A DNA stretch of 64,000 nucleotides from an uncultured Alphaproteobacteria bacterium (GCA_902577945.1 CACHBB010000001.1:1-64000); one strand, 5' to 3'; positions 1-9,314 are shown, numbered from the stretch's first letter. Program-made: numbers and translations. Notes: generated by a model not told the origin, from the sequence alone.

Positions 1-548
1 TAGTTTTTGACCTTATTATTTTAGATAGAATGATGCCATCAGGTGATGGGATAGAATTGGTTGAGTTTATTAAAAATAATTCAAACTCACCAATAATTAT
101 GTTAACTGCTATGTCAGAGGATAAAAATAAAATTGATGGCCTAAAAATAGGTGCAGATGATTATTTAGCAAAACCTTTTGAGCCTGAAGAATTATTTTTA
201 AGAATTAATAATCTTTTAAAATTATATCAAAATATTTCAAACAAAAATACGATAGTAAAATTTGGTGATTTTATTTTTGATATATCTTCATTGAATTTAA
301 AACAAAATAATGATTTAGTTTATTTAACTGAAGCTGAAAGTGATTTGCTTTTAAAATTAGTTTTGAAAAGAAATGACATTGTGATGAGAGAAGAATTAGC
401 AGATCAAGAATTTGATGAATCAGAATTAAGAAAAATTGATGTTAGAATTACCAGACTAAGACAAAAAATTGAAAAAAATGCTAAGCAACCTCAGTATATT
501 AAAACTATTAGAGGAAAAGGATATAAATTAATGTGTGATGAATTATAA
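1..548 (+). CDS. OmpR-family response regulator, 5' end cut by the window edge
   Basis: The frame is open from base 3, so the gene starts before the window; the first in-window ATG (30) is internal. The visible part begins in the receiver domain at VFDLIILDRMMP, with the phospho-acceptor Asp encoded at 24-26, followed by the conserved Thr in LTAM and Lys in AKPF. A C-terminal winged-helix Trans_reg_C domain follows, ending in the typical RGKGYKL. The stop overlaps the kinase start by one base (TAATG), so the pair is cotranscribed and probably translationally coupled. As an OmpR-type protein it would bind DNA after phosphorylation; its targets cannot be read from here. Confidence 0.93.
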   Translation, partial: VFDLIILDRMMPSGDGIELVEFIKNNSNSPIIMLTAMSEDKNKIDGLKIGADDYLAKPFEPEELFLRINNLLKLYQNISNKNTIVKFGDFIFDISSLNLKQNNDLVYLTEAESDLLLKLVLKRNDIVMREELADQEFDESELRKIDVRITRLRQKIEKNAKQPQYIKTIRGKGYKLMCDEL

Positions 549-1840
549 TGATTAAAAAGATAATTCCATCAACCCTCATAGGAAGATCTATAATAATAAT
601 ATTTGTTCCAATAATAACAATAGTATTAATTACAGCTTTTGTATTTTATCAAACATCTTGGAATATTATCTCAAAAAGATTAGCCGAGTCCGTGGTTGCT
701 GATATTAATGTTCTTGTAAAATTAATAGATGATAATCTCAATAATTATGCAAAAAATATTGCAGAAGAAGATTTTAAAATGAATTTTAAAATAGCAAATG
801 ACCAAACATTAAGTGGACAATTAATTCAAAATAATAGAGGAATTTTATCAAAGCGACTTAAGCAATCTTTACTAAATTTGGATAAACCTTTTATATTTGA
901 CTTAAGCAACATAGAAAAAGGTGTATTAATAAAAATAGAGTTAGATCAAGGTTTACTTATAGTAAATGTAAATAAAGATAGATTATATAGTGAAACTGCG
1001 TTTGTTTTTTTATTATGGATGATTTTTGCATCATTAATATTATTAATTATGTCTTATTTCCTTATGAGCAAACAATTAAAACCTCTTAAGAGACTGGCTA
1101 TAATTGCAGAAACATTTGGGAGAGGCTTAGATGCACCTAAATTAACAAGTGCTGGAGCTTATGAAATACGTCAAACATCTCAAGCTTTTAATCAAATGAG
1201 AACAAGGATAAAAAGATTTTTGAAGCAAAGAACTGAGATGCTAGCAGGTGTAAGTCATGACTTAAGGACTCCTTTAACTAGAATGAAACTTCAACTAACA
1301 CTCTTAAAAGAAGAGAAAGCTAAAAAAGAACTTGAGCTTGATATTAGAGAAATGACTGCAATGTTAGATAGTTATGTAAGTTTTGTAAAAACAGAGTCTC
1401 CAGAGACTATTGAAAATATTTCACTTAATGAAGTTATAAAAGATTGTATAAAAAATATTGATAAGAAAAAATATGATATTTTTATTAATGAGAAAGATAA
1501 GGTCCAAACATCTGGTAGGCCTATTCAGCTAAAAAGAGCTTTCCAAAATGTAATTGATAATTCTAAGCGTTACGCAACTAAAATAGCTATTACCATTTGT
1601 ATTAATGATGATGGATGTAACATCATAATAAGTGATAATGGTCAAGGAATTCCAAAAGATAACTATGAGGATGTATTTAAACCTTTTTTTACTCTTGACC
1701 CTTCTAGAAACAAACTTAAAGGTGAAAGTGGTCTAGGCTTAACAATTACAAGAGATATTATTAGATCTCATGGTGGTGAAATAAAACTAGATAAATCAGA
1801 ATATGGTGGATTAAAATTAAAAATAATACTACCTTTATAA
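548..1840 (+). CDS. EnvZ-like membrane sensor histidine kinase
   Basis: Partner of the preceding response regulator. A membrane segment at about residues 12-34, a roughly 115-residue periplasmic region and a second segment near 152-172 are followed by a HAMP domain (about 173-226). The HisKA H-box VSHDLRTPLTRMK carries the phosphorylated His237. The ATPase domain shows the N box (N334 to N338), DNGQGIP (363-369) and GLGL (395-398). EnvZ-type kinases phosphorylate and dephosphorylate their OmpR partner. The ligand is unknown, and the periplasmic part is short and not recognisable beyond the family. Confidence 0.92.
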   Translation: MIKKIIPSTLIGRSIIIIFVPIITIVLITAFVFYQTSWNIISKRLAESVVADINVLVKLIDDNLNNYAKNIAEEDFKMNFKIANDQTLSGQLIQNNRGILSKRLKQSLLNLDKPFIFDLSNIEKGVLIKIELDQGLLIVNVNKDRLYSETAFVFLLWMIFASLILLIMSYFLMSKQLKPLKRLAIIAETFGRGLDAPKLTSAGAYEIRQTSQAFNQMRTRIKRFLKQRTEMLAGVSHDLRTPLTRMKLQLTLLKEEKAKKELELDIREMTAMLDSYVSFVKTESPETIENISLNEVIKDCIKNIDKKKYDIFINEKDKVQTSGRPIQLKRAFQNVIDNSKRYATKIAITICINDDGCNIIISDNGQGIPKDNYEDVFKPFFTLDPSRNKLKGESGLGLTITRDIIRSHGGEIKLDKSEYGGLKLKIILPL

Positions 1841-1842
1841 TA

Positions 1843-2187
1843 CTAGTATAATTTTATTCCATTCTTTAGTTTTATTTTTGGAGATAATAAAATTGGTTCA
1901 TTATTTTCATCAGGTAAACCTAAAACTAGCACTTCTGAAAAGATTTTACCAATTTGCTTAGGTTCAAAATTGACAACAGCTATAACTTGTTTGTTTATTA
2001 ATTGTGAAGCTTTATAATTTTGTTGTAACTGAGCAGAACTTTTTTTTATTCCTATATCTTTTCCAAAATCAATTTTTAGTAATATAGAAGGTTTGCGTAA
2101 TTCATTGTATTCACGCGAATCAATTATCGTCCCCAATCTAATATCTATTTTTTGAAAATCTAAATAATTAATTTTATTGTTTTTCAT
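1843..2187 (-). CDS. CsaA-like tRNA-binding-domain protein
   Basis: A 114-residue protein made almost wholly of one OB-fold tRNA-binding domain of the CsaA / MetRS C-terminal / Arc1p type. Typical features are DIRLGTI near residue 15, the SSAQL segment near 51, VVNFEPKQIG and the closing VLGL near 90. CsaA-family proteins have been described as export chaperones and as tRNA binders; the alphaproteobacterial job is not established. It is the last gene of a minus-strand unit with ybjN, proC and the COQ9/TetR-like gene. Its start ATG shares base 2187 with the end of the gene before it. Confidence 0.85.
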   Translation of the reverse strand: MKNNKINYLDFQKIDIRLGTIIDSREYNELRKPSILLKIDFGKDIGIKKSSAQLQQNYKASQLINKQVIAVVNFEPKQIGKIFSEVLVLGLPDENNEPILLSPKIKLKNGIKLY

Positions 2188-2723
2188 TACAGATAATTAG
2201 CAAATTTATTTATTGAACTTAAATATTTATCCAAAGTTGTCATAGTTTTTTCTAGAGAAACTGTTTCGTCATTATTCCAGGTAAAAATTATTAGTAAATA
2301 TAAAATAAAAATACCCTTTATTTTTGTGCCACCTTTAATACCGTTTACATCAATATTTGCTAATGTAGCCATTAAAATAATTGTTTCTAAAAATGATGGT
2401 ATTAACTTTAAAACTTCTTGCGGTTTAGATAATAAATAATTTATCAATTTTTTGATCTGCAATCTATACTTATTAAGAATGTCGAGTCTAGCCATCAGCA
2501 CTTCAAAAAGCATATCTTTAGAATTTGACTTCTCTAATGTTTTTAAATCTTCCTTTAATAAATAATCAAAAAAATTATTAATATTGACTAAAAGATCAAT
2601 TTTTTTTTTTATAAATTCACTGTTATTCTTATTAATTATTGTGGTTAATTTAATACTTTCAAAAGATTGATTTTCTAAAATCTTTAAGGTTTTTTTTGCA
2701 ACAGAAATCTTATTTTTTTCCAT
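2187..2723 (-). CDS. COQ9 / TetR-like helical protein with a degenerate N-terminal HTH
   Basis: A 178-residue all-helical protein. DMLFEVLMARLDILNKYR (about 69-86) is the hallmark of the alphaproteobacterial COQ9/TetR C-terminal family, as is a C-terminal TMTTLDKYLSS stretch. The N-terminal 50 residues align with the helix-turn-helix position of TetR proteins but are Lys/Asn-rich, with no obvious turn glycine or alanine, so DNA binding is doubtful. COQ9 members bind lipids and assist ubiquinone synthesis, and ubiK lies two genes upstream. The start overlaps the 3' end of proC by 14 bases. The family call is fairly sure, the function open. Confidence 0.65.
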   Translation of the reverse strand: MEKNKISVAKKTLKILENQSFESIKLTTIINKNNSEFIKKKIDLLVNINNFFDYLLKEDLKTLEKSNSKDMLFEVLMARLDILNKYRLQIKKLINYLLSKPQEVLKLIPSFLETIILMATLANIDVNGIKGGTKIKGIFILYLLIIFTWNNDETVSLEKTMTTLDKYLSSINKFANYL

Positions 2724-3537
2724 TTATGCTCCCTTGGTGTTTTGCTTTTTTATAAGAAGCATTAGTTAAATCAACGAAGATTTTATGAATTTTATTTTTC
2801 TTCATTATTTTTAGACCAGCCTCAGTTGTTCCACCCTTTGTAGCAACTGTATTAACTAATTGTTGAGCAGTCATTTTACTTTTTGAAAATAAATTAATAG
2901 ATCCTTTGAATGTTTCCAAGACCAATATTCTTGCAGTTTGTTGTTTAAAACCCAATCTAATTGCTGCTTTCTCCATTGCATCTATAAGATTAAATATGAA
3001 ACCTGGTCCACTTCCAGATATTGCTGTCGTCATGTCGATTTCATTCTCATTTTTTAAAAAAATAGATCTACCTGACAAAGAAAATAATTTAAAAATATCC
3101 TTTTTTTTGGATGAATTTGCTTCTTTATTAAAAACTATACAGTTCATACTTTCACCAATTGAAGCAGGCATGTTGGGCATAACTCGGAAATAATTAGAGA
3201 TATTTGAGAAATATTTTCTATAAATATTTATTTTTTTTCCCGCAACAACACTTACTAATGACGTCTTTTTGTTAAATTTTATTTTTGATAATTCTTTTAA
3301 AACATTTGTTAAATCAATTGGTCTAACAGCTATTACAATAAAATGAAATTTTGAAGCATTTTCTATTTTTGATATAGTTTGCACAATTTTAATTTTCTTA
3401 ATTTTTTTATATTTTTTATTTAAAAAATTAATTTTTAAAGGATCAATTAAGGTTATATGGTACTGTTTAGAATCTATCCATGATGTAAGTAGTGCGCTAC
3501 CCATATGACCACATCCTATAAGCAATATATTTTTCAT
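2710..3537 (-). CDS. proC: Pyrroline-5-carboxylate reductase
   Basis: Catalyses the last step of proline synthesis, NAD(P)H-dependent reduction of 1-pyrroline-5-carboxylate. The N-terminal Rossmann motif is IGCGHMG (G8, G10, G13); VMPNMPA lies at 119-125. The C-terminal domain shows the family signature SGSGPGF (174-180) and ATKGGTTEAGL (232-242). At 275 residues it has the usual length. It lies 30 bases downstream of ybjN on the same strand, a pairing common in Alphaproteobacteria, and overlaps the next gene by 14 bases. Confidence 0.95.
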   Translation of the reverse strand: MKNILLIGCGHMGSALLTSWIDSKQYHITLIDPLKINFLNKKYKKIKKIKIVQTISKIENASKFHFIVIAVRPIDLTNVLKELSKIKFNKKTSLVSVVAGKKINIYRKYFSNISNYFRVMPNMPASIGESMNCIVFNKEANSSKKKDIFKLFSLSGRSIFLKNENEIDMTTAISGSGPGFIFNLIDAMEKAAIRLGFKQQTARILVLETFKGSINLFSKSKMTAQQLVNTVATKGGTTEAGLKIMKKNKIHKIFVDLTNASYKKAKHQGSINGKK

Positions 3538-3567
3538 AAAATTAAAAGTTTATATTAATATTATATA

Positions 3568-4056
3568 TTAAGCTCTACCAATTATTTCAAATTTTGAGAA
3601 CTGAATTGCTTCTTTTGGCGATGTATCTTCAAAAAGAACCTGCTGAAAACTAGGATAAAACTTTTCACATTCATAAATTGCTATGTCAACAACGTCTTCA
3701 AATTTCTTATGTAAAATTTCAGTTTCAGAATTTGATAAAATTGTATGTCTAAACGCAGGTATCCCATTTCTACTAGTTATATCAAAATGACCAATCCATA
3801 AATTTTCGTTGATAAGTCCTAATAATTCATAAGCTGTATTTAATTTTGTTTCTGGGAACCTAATGTCGAAAGTTATAGATAAACTTAATGCATTAATATT
3901 CTCAGACCAGGTAAAATAAAGCCTGTAAGCACACCATTGAGATGATATTTCTGCAACAAGCTCATGATCAGCAGCTCTACTAAAGTTCCATTTTTTTTGA
4001 TGAATTACATCTTCAACAATATCTATTGGATTAAGCATTAAATTTTCATTATCCAT
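3568..4056 (-). CDS. YbjN-domain protein
   Basis: A 162-residue cytosolic protein of the YbjN family, a fold resembling type III secretion chaperones. Recognisable alphaproteobacterial features are the start MDNENLMLNPIDIVED, the WSENINALSLSITFD strand region, and NENLWIGHFDI near residue 93. The molecular role is not established; the E. coli member affects stress responses and motility. It is the first gene of the minus-strand unit ybjN-proC-COQ9-like-tRNA-binding protein, so the promoter should lie within the 118-base gap 4057-4174. Confidence 0.85.
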   Translation of the reverse strand: MDNENLMLNPIDIVEDVIHQKKWNFSRAADHELVAEISSQWCAYRLYFTWSENINALSLSITFDIRFPETKLNTAYELLGLINENLWIGHFDITSRNGIPAFRHTILSNSETEILHKKFEDVVDIAIYECEKFYPSFQQVLFEDTSPKEAIQFSKFEIIGRA

Positions 4057-4174
4057 ACGCTATTTAGTACGTTATATTAAATTGTACTACTATATATTGA
4101 TTACTAAAATTTTACGTTGTTTTGCAAGGTTATTTGATTAATTTTTATAAAATTTGTGAATAATTCAATTTTTT
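4057..4174. other. Intergenic gap between ubiK end and ybjN start
   Basis: This 118-base AT-rich gap should carry the minus-strand promoter for ybjN-proC. I could not pick one convincing -35/-10 pair among several AT-rich candidates. The T-rich run just after the ubiK stop has no clear GC hairpin in front of it, so I do not call a terminator. Confidence 0.3.
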
Positions 4175-4456
4175 TTATGATTTTCTTGTTTTTTTCTTAA
4201 TTTTTTTCTTTTTGATAGCTTTTTTCTTAGGCATTTTTTGATTTTTATTTAACTTCTCATTTTCAATTAGCAGCTTTTGTACTGTACCTTTTAGTGCTTC
4301 AAATTCATCTTTTTTGACTAAATTCATTTTTTTAATAACTTTATTAACTCTTAAAGACACTATTGTTTCTATTTCTTCTTTTAAACCAGAGAATGTACTC
4401 ATAGCATCTACTGCAAATTTTGATAAATCTGAAAAAATTTTGTTTCTATTAGCCAT
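4175..4456 (-). CDS. ubiK: UbiK-family accessory factor (BMFP protein)
   Basis: A 93-residue protein: an amphipathic N-terminal helix (about 1-35), a coiled-coil segment around VKKDEFEALKGTVQKL (47-62), and a very Lys-rich tail of about 20 residues. This is the architecture of the BMFP/UbiK family, which binds membranes and assists aerobic ubiquinone synthesis in E. coli. The alphaproteobacterial gene regularly sits divergently next to lgt, as here, with only 23 bases between the two start codons. The poly-Lys tail is longer than the E. coli one, which may partly reflect AT bias. Confidence 0.82.
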   Translation of the reverse strand: MANRNKIFSDLSKFAVDAMSTFSGLKEEIETIVSLRVNKVIKKMNLVKKDEFEALKGTVQKLLIENEKLNKNQKMPKKKAIKKKKIKKKTRKS

Positions 4457-4479
4457 AGTTTATTTATTAGTTAATCTAT

Positions 4480-5271
4480 ATGAATTTTATTCAACCTTCA
4501 ATAGATCCTGTAATTTTCTCTTTAAGTTTTGTTGAGATAAGATGGTACAGTTTATCTTATATTTTTGGTCTAATTCTTGGGTTAATTCTTATAAAAAAAT
4601 TAAACAAAAATAAAGGGAATTTAATTAAAGTTCACAAATTAGATAATTTTTTTATCTGGGCTGTTTTGGGTGTAATTCTAGGTGGGAGAACTGGATATGT
4701 TTTATTTTATCAAACAGAGATTTTCCTTAATAACCCAACTTATATTTTTGAAATATGGAATGGCGGAATGTCATTTCATGGAGGATTGTTAGGAGTAATA
4801 ATTAGTATCTATTTATTTTCTAAGTTTAATAATATTAAATTTTTATATTTATCTGATTTGGTATCTGTTGTTGCACCAATAGGATTGTTTTTAGGAAGAA
4901 TTGCAAATTTTATAAATACAGAATTAATAGGAAGGCCAACTGAATTTTACATATCTGTAATTTATCCATCAGTTGATAATATTCCAAGGCACCCATCTCA
5001 ATTGTATGAAGCATTTTTTGAGGGATTGGTTTTGTTTATTATTTTATTTTTTTATTTTAATAAAAAAAATAGCTTAAGCAAATTTGGCTATACAAGCGGC
5101 TTATTTTTAAGTTTATATGCATTATTTCGTTTCTTTATAGAATTTGTCAGAGAACCTGATGTACACATAGGTTTATTTTATAATTTTTTTTCTATGGGAC
5201 AAATATTAAGTATACCTATATTTATTTTTGGAATATTGATAATGCAAAATGTTAAGCAAAAGAAAAATTAA
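4480..5271 (+). CDS. lgt: Prolipoprotein diacylglyceryl transferase
   Basis: Inner-membrane enzyme that moves diacylglycerol from phosphatidylglycerol to the lipobox cysteine of prolipoproteins, the first step of lipoprotein maturation. About seven membrane segments are visible. Family landmarks are GGRTGYV (68-74), MSFHGGLLG with the essential His100, the Lgt signature GRIANFINTELIGRPT (139-154), and RHPSQLYEA (170-178). At 263 residues it is of normal size. It opens the plus-strand run lgt-MidA-pgeF; its 3' end overlaps the next gene by 23 bases. Confidence 0.97.
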   Translation: MNFIQPSIDPVIFSLSFVEIRWYSLSYIFGLILGLILIKKLNKNKGNLIKVHKLDNFFIWAVLGVILGGRTGYVLFYQTEIFLNNPTYIFEIWNGGMSFHGGLLGVIISIYLFSKFNNIKFLYLSDLVSVVAPIGLFLGRIANFINTELIGRPTEFYISVIYPSVDNIPRHPSQLYEAFFEGLVLFIILFFYFNKKNSLSKFGYTSGLFLSLYALFRFFIEFVREPDVHIGLFYNFFSMGQILSIPIFIFGILIMQNVKQKKN

Positions 5272-6301
5272 TAAAATAAAAATTCTTAACAATAAAAAAA
5301 ATTTTCGTTTAGATAAATTTATAGAATTCGCTCTTTTCACAAGTAATGGTTATTATTTAAGAAAAAAACCCATAGGGAGAAAATTTGACTTTGTTACATC
5401 TCCAGAAATTTCACAAATGTTTGGTGAAATTATTGGAGTGTATTTACTTTATCATTGGAAAGAAAAAATTAACTCAAAATTTAATTTAGTAGAGTTAGGT
5501 CCAGGAAATGGAACCTTGTTTAAAGATATTGAAAGAACTGCACGGATACTTCCTAACTTTTTTGAAAATGCTGATGTTAATTTAATAGAAATAAATAAAG
5601 AATTAAGAGAAATACAAAAAAAGAATTTAAATTATTTTAGACAATCAAAAATTAAATGGTCTAAAGTTTTAAATTTCAGATCTAAACTGCCTGCTATAAT
5701 ATATTCAAATGAATTTTTTGACTGTTTTCCTGTAAGGCAATTTTTAAATGATAATAATCATTGGTTTGAAAAATATGTAAAATTTAATGAAAAGGAAAAT
5801 AGATATTATTCTATAAATAAACAAGTAATTAGTAAAAAAATGTTAGACTATTTAAGCAAATACAAAAAACAAAAAATTTATGAAGTTTCTTATTCAAGAA
5901 ATAAATACTTTGAGCAAATTTGTAAATATCTAAAAAAAAACAGGGGTATATGTATTTTAATCGATTATGGATACAATGAGAAAATAAAAAACTTTACGTT
6001 ACAAGCAATATATAATCATAAAAAAACAAATATATTTGAAAATATAGGGCAACAAGACATTTCAAGTCATGTAAATTTCAATGAATTAATTGAAATAGCA
6101 AAACAAAACAAATTAAAAATAAATGAATTTATTTCACAAAGAGATTTTTTAATAAAATATGGAATATTAGAAAGAAAGAAAAAATTGCTAACTAAAAATT
6201 CAAAATTAAATAAAAATTTGTTAGATGAAGAAGTCGATAGATTAATTAATGTTGATAGGATGGGAAACTTATTTAAGTGTCTTGTTGTTTCTAGCTTATG
6301 A
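5249..6301 (+). CDS. MidA/NDUFAF7-type SAM-dependent methyltransferase
   Basis: A 350-residue member of the MidA family. It shows the family motif DFVTSPEISQMFGE (47-60) and the SAM-binding loop VELGPGNGTLF (81-91), then IYSNEFFDCFPVRQF and ICILIDYGY. The mitochondrial homologue NDUFAF7 methylates an arginine of a complex I subunit and is needed for complex I assembly; the bacterial role is usually inferred from that. lgt-MidA-pgeF is a conserved alphaproteobacterial order. Its start lies inside the lgt 3' end, and its stop overlaps the pgeF start by four bases (ATGA). Confidence 0.88.
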   Translation: MLSKRKINKIKILNNKKNFRLDKFIEFALFTSNGYYLRKKPIGRKFDFVTSPEISQMFGEIIGVYLLYHWKEKINSKFNLVELGPGNGTLFKDIERTARILPNFFENADVNLIEINKELREIQKKNLNYFRQSKIKWSKVLNFRSKLPAIIYSNEFFDCFPVRQFLNDNNHWFEKYVKFNEKENRYYSINKQVISKKMLDYLSKYKKQKIYEVSYSRNKYFEQICKYLKKNRGICILIDYGYNEKIKNFTLQAIYNHKKTNIFENIGQQDISSHVNFNELIEIAKQNKLKINEFISQRDFLIKYGILERKKKLLTKNSKLNKNLLDEEVDRLINVDRMGNLFKCLVVSSL

Positions 6302-7062
6302 TTACTAAAAATTATTTTTCACATGCAAAAATTAAGTCTTTTGTTAAAGCTGGTTTTTTTACAAGATATGGTGGAGTATCAAAAAAAGAAAACTATTCAT
6401 TAAACTGTAGCTTAAACAACAAAGATGCTGAAATAAATGTAAAAAAAAATATAAATATTTGTCTGAAAAATTTAAATATTAAAAAAAAGGTCAAATTTAT
6501 TAATCAAATACACTCCAACAAAATCATCATAATTAATAAAAAAAATATAAATAAAAAATATTCTGGGGATGGGTTAATTACAAATAATAAAGAAATTGCT
6601 TTAGCAGTTTTAACTGCAGATTGCTGTCCAATTTTTATTTTTGATAAAAGTAAAAAATATATTTGCGCTCTTCATTCAGGCTGGAAAGGTGCATTAAAAA
6701 ATATAGCTGCTAAAGGTGTAGAATACTTTGTTAAACAAAAAATAATTAAAAAAAATATTGTTGTTCTTATTGGTCCATGTTTGAGTTTCAAAAACTTTGA
6801 AGTATCAAAAGATTTTAAAAACAAGTTTATAAGCAAAAATAAAAAATACTCTATTTTCTTCAAATACAAAAATAAAGACAAAGATTTATTTAATTTAAGA
6901 AGATTGATTAACTATCAATTTAAGGAATTAGGTATTAAAAATATACATAATATTAATAGAGATACCTTTTCTAATAAGAGAGTTTTTTTTAGCTATCGGA
7001 GGGAATCACAGAAATTTAGAGATACTGGAAGAATGCTTAATATCATTGCATTTAATGATTAA
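6298..7062 (+). CDS. pgeF: Peptidoglycan-editing / purine nucleoside phosphorylase-like enzyme (YfiH, laccase domain)
   Basis: A 254-residue YfiH-type (cytosolic multicopper-oxidase-like) protein. The metal-site residues fit: His72 in QIHSN, Cys109/Cys110 in TADCCPI, and His126 in ALHSGWKG; IGPCLSFKNFEV follows at about 158. Described family activities include removing wrongly incorporated residues from peptidoglycan precursors (PgeF) and adenosine/inosine phosphorolysis in related enzymes. Lys and Asn content is extreme, from AT bias. It overlaps the MidA-type gene by four bases. Confidence 0.9.
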   Translation: MITKNYFSHAKIKSFVKAGFFTRYGGVSKKENYSLNCSLNNKDAEINVKKNINICLKNLNIKKKVKFINQIHSNKIIIINKKNINKKYSGDGLITNNKEIALAVLTADCCPIFIFDKSKKYICALHSGWKGALKNIAAKGVEYFVKQKIIKKNIVVLIGPCLSFKNFEVSKDFKNKFISKNKKYSIFFKYKNKDKDLFNLRRLINYQFKELGIKNIHNINRDTFSNKRVFFSYRRESQKFRDTGRMLNIIAFND

Positions 7063-7109
7063 TTTTAGTTGATCTATTGTAATACTAATATAGTAGTAAA
7101 TTTGATTAT

Positions 7110-8045
7110 ATGAAAATAATCGCCTGTAATAGTAGTAAATCTTTAGCTGAAAAAATTTCTCAACATATTGATGTTCCATTAGCAGATGCATCTGTTAGAA
7201 CTTTTAATGATAGAGAAATATTTGTTGAAATAAATGAAAATATTAGAGGTGAAGATGTTTTTATTATTCAATCTACATCACATCCAGCTAATGACCATTT
7301 AATGGAACTTTTAATTACAATAGATGCTGCAAGAAGAGGATCAGCAAAACGGATTACTGCTGTTATCCCATATTATGGATACGCAAGACAAGATAGAAAG
7401 ACTGGACCAAGAACACCAATCACTGCCAAACTTGTTGCAAATTTAATTACATCCGCAGGTGCTGATAGGGTTTTAACAATGGATTTGCATGCTGGTCAAA
7501 TTCAAGGTTTTTTTGACATTCCTTTAGATAATATTTTTTCTGTAAGACCAATAATCGATGATGTTAAACAAAGATTTAATGTAAACAAAGATTTAGTTGT
7601 TACTTCACCTGATGTTGGTGGAGTTGTTAGGGCGAGAGCTTTTGCTAAGAGGTTAGAGGCTGGACTAGCAATTGCTGATAAAAGAAGAGAAAAGGCTGGT
7701 GAGTCTGAAGTAATGAATATTATTGGAGATGTAAAAGATAAAACTTGTATCTTACTAGATGATATAGCTGATTCTGCAGGTACACTATGTAATGCGGCTG
7801 AAGCTCTAAGTAAAAATGGCGCTAAAGAAATTTATTCTTATATTGTGCATGGAGTATTATCTGGAAATGCACTTAAAAAGATTGAAAATTCAAGCATAAA
7901 AGAATTGGTATTAACAGACACAATTGAGCCTTCTAAAGAGGTAAAAAGCACAAAAAACATTAGACATATTAGTATTGCTCCTTTAATGGGTGATGCGATT
8001 AAAAGGATTAACACTGATACTTCAGTGTCTGCCCTTTTCGATTAA
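7110..8045 (+). CDS. prs: Ribose-phosphate pyrophosphokinase (PRPP synthetase)
   Basis: Makes phosphoribosyl pyrophosphate from ribose 5-phosphate and ATP for nucleotide, histidine, tryptophan and NAD synthesis. Characteristic are [10 protein letters not shown] (32-41), the flexible-loop region [10 protein letters not shown] (88-97), [12 protein letters not shown] (124-135) and the PRPP loop [12 protein letters not shown] (215-226). That loop has Ala and Ser where many homologues have Val/Ile and Thr. Length (311) is normal. It is followed nine bases later by rplY, as in many Alphaproteobacteria. Confidence 0.97.
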   Translation: MKIIACNSSKSLAEKISQHIDVPLADASVRTFNDREIFVEINENIRGEDVFIIQSTSHPANDHLMELLITIDAARRGSAKRITAVIPYYGYARQDRKTGPRTPITAKLVANLITSAGADRVLTMDLHAGQIQGFFDIPLDNIFSVRPIIDDVKQRFNVNKDLVVTSPDVGGVVRARAFAKRLEAGLAIADKRREKAGESEVMNIIGDVKDKTCILLDDIADSAGTLCNAAEALSKNGAKEIYSYIVHGVLSGNALKKIENSSIKELVLTDTIEPSKEVKSTKNIRHISIAPLMGDAIKRINTDTSVSALFD

Positions 8046-8054
8046 ATTTTTTTT

Positions 8055-8732
8055 ATGAGTGATTTTAAAGCGATTGAAAGAAACAAAGATATTGGTTCAA
8101 ATCATAGTCTTTTAACTAAAGGATTGGTCCCAGGCATTATTTATGGCAAGGGAACTGAGCCTAAGAAAATTGCTCTAGAAGATAAAATACTCAAAAAGTT
8201 AATGGGTACTGGTTCTTTTTATTCTACTATCATCGATCTTGATGTTGATGGAAAGAAAGAAAAAATACTTCCCAAACAATTACAATATCATCCTGTAAGT
8301 GATCGACTTATACATTTTGATTTTCTAAGAGTTCAAGAAAATACAAAAGTAAACGTTGAAATTCCTGTTGAGTTTTTAAATCAAGATAAATGTCCTGGTT
8401 TGAAAAAAGGAGGAGTTTTAAATACTGTTAGAAGACTTGTTGAACTAACATGTAATGCAAATAATATACCTAGCAAACTAGAATTTGATTTAATTGAAAG
8501 CGAAATAGGTGATGCAGTTAAAATTAGTAATATTCAACTACCTGAGGGAGTTGCTCCTACTATATCAGACAGAGATTTCGTAATTGCTACTTTAGTTCCG
8601 CCAACTGTAGAAGTTGAAACTAAAACTGAAGAAACAACTGAAGAAGGTGCGGCAGAAGGTGGTGAAGAGAAATCAGAAGAAAAGAAGGAAGAATCATCTG
8701 ATAATAAAGAAGAAAATAAAGAATCTAAGTAA
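8055..8732 (+). CDS. rplY: 50S ribosomal protein L25, long (Ctc/TL5) type
   Basis: Binds 5S rRNA in the large subunit. The N-terminal L25 domain (about 1-92) contains GLVPGIIYGKG and the HPVSDRLIHFDFLRV block. A second TL5-type beta domain (about 95-185) includes PVEFLNQDKCPGLKKGG. The last 35-40 residues form a Glu/Lys/Thr-rich, low-complexity, probably unstructured tail; such tails are common in alphaproteobacterial L25. It sits between prs and pth, the usual order. Confidence 0.96.
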   Translation: MSDFKAIERNKDIGSNHSLLTKGLVPGIIYGKGTEPKKIALEDKILKKLMGTGSFYSTIIDLDVDGKKEKILPKQLQYHPVSDRLIHFDFLRVQENTKVNVEIPVEFLNQDKCPGLKKGGVLNTVRRLVELTCNANNIPSKLEFDLIESEIGDAVKISNIQLPEGVAPTISDRDFVIATLVPPTVEVETKTEETTEEGAAEGGEEKSEEKKEESSDNKEENKESK

Positions 8733-8753
8733 CTTTACTTTATATTTCACTAT

Positions 8754-9314
8754 ATGTTTTTAATTTGTGGACTTGGGAACCCAGGTGTAAATTATAAAAA
8801 TACCAGACATAATGTAGGTTTCCATTTAGCAGATAATATAATATCACATTATAATTTTGATAAAATCAAAGAAGATAAAATAAAAGAATTATATACAGGT
8901 CTAATTAATAATCAAAAAATCTTTGTGTTAAAACCTCTTACATTCATGAATTTATCTGGAAAAGCTATTTCAGAAATTGTAAATTTTTATAAAATAAAAT
9001 TAGAACATACTTTTGTTATACATGATGATCTTGATTTAGAATTATCGAAAGTAAAAATAAAACAAGGTGGCGGAAACGGAGGTCATAATGGATTGGAAAG
9101 CATTGATCAATTTATAGGGGAAAATTATTTTAGAATACGTATTGGAATTGATCATCCTGGACATAAAGATTTAGTTTCAAGTTATGTTTTAAATAAATTT
9201 TTAAAATCTGAAGAAGAAGTAATAAATAAAAAGGTTGATAAAATGGTTAATAATATAGAACTAATATTTTCAGATATTCCTCTATTTTTAACAAAAATAA
9301 GTGAGCAAAATTAA
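8754..9314 (+). CDS. pth: Peptidyl-tRNA hydrolase
   Basis: Releases tRNA from prematurely dropped peptidyl-tRNA. The N-terminal GLGNPGVNYKNTRHN (6-20) carries the catalytic His19. KPLTFMNLSG, HDDLDLELSKVKIK and the glycine-rich GGGNGGHNGLESI complete the active-site cleft. Length (186) is standard. It lies 21 bases after rplY and two bases before ychF, so rplY-pth-ychF is probably one transcript. Confidence 0.97.
   Translation: MFLICGLGNPGVNYKNTRHNVGFHLADNIISHYNFDKIKEDKIKELYTGLINNQKIFVLKPLTFMNLSGKAISEIVNFYKIKLEHTFVIHDDLDLELSKVKIKQGGGNGGHNGLESIDQFIGENYFRIRIGIDHPGHKDLVSSYVLNKFLKSEEEVINKKVDKMVNNIELIFSDIPLFLTKISEQN

Noticed and set aside
4139-4175. T-rich run after ubiK as an intrinsic terminator
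   Set aside because: No stable stem precedes it on the minus strand; T runs are frequent everywhere in this sequence.
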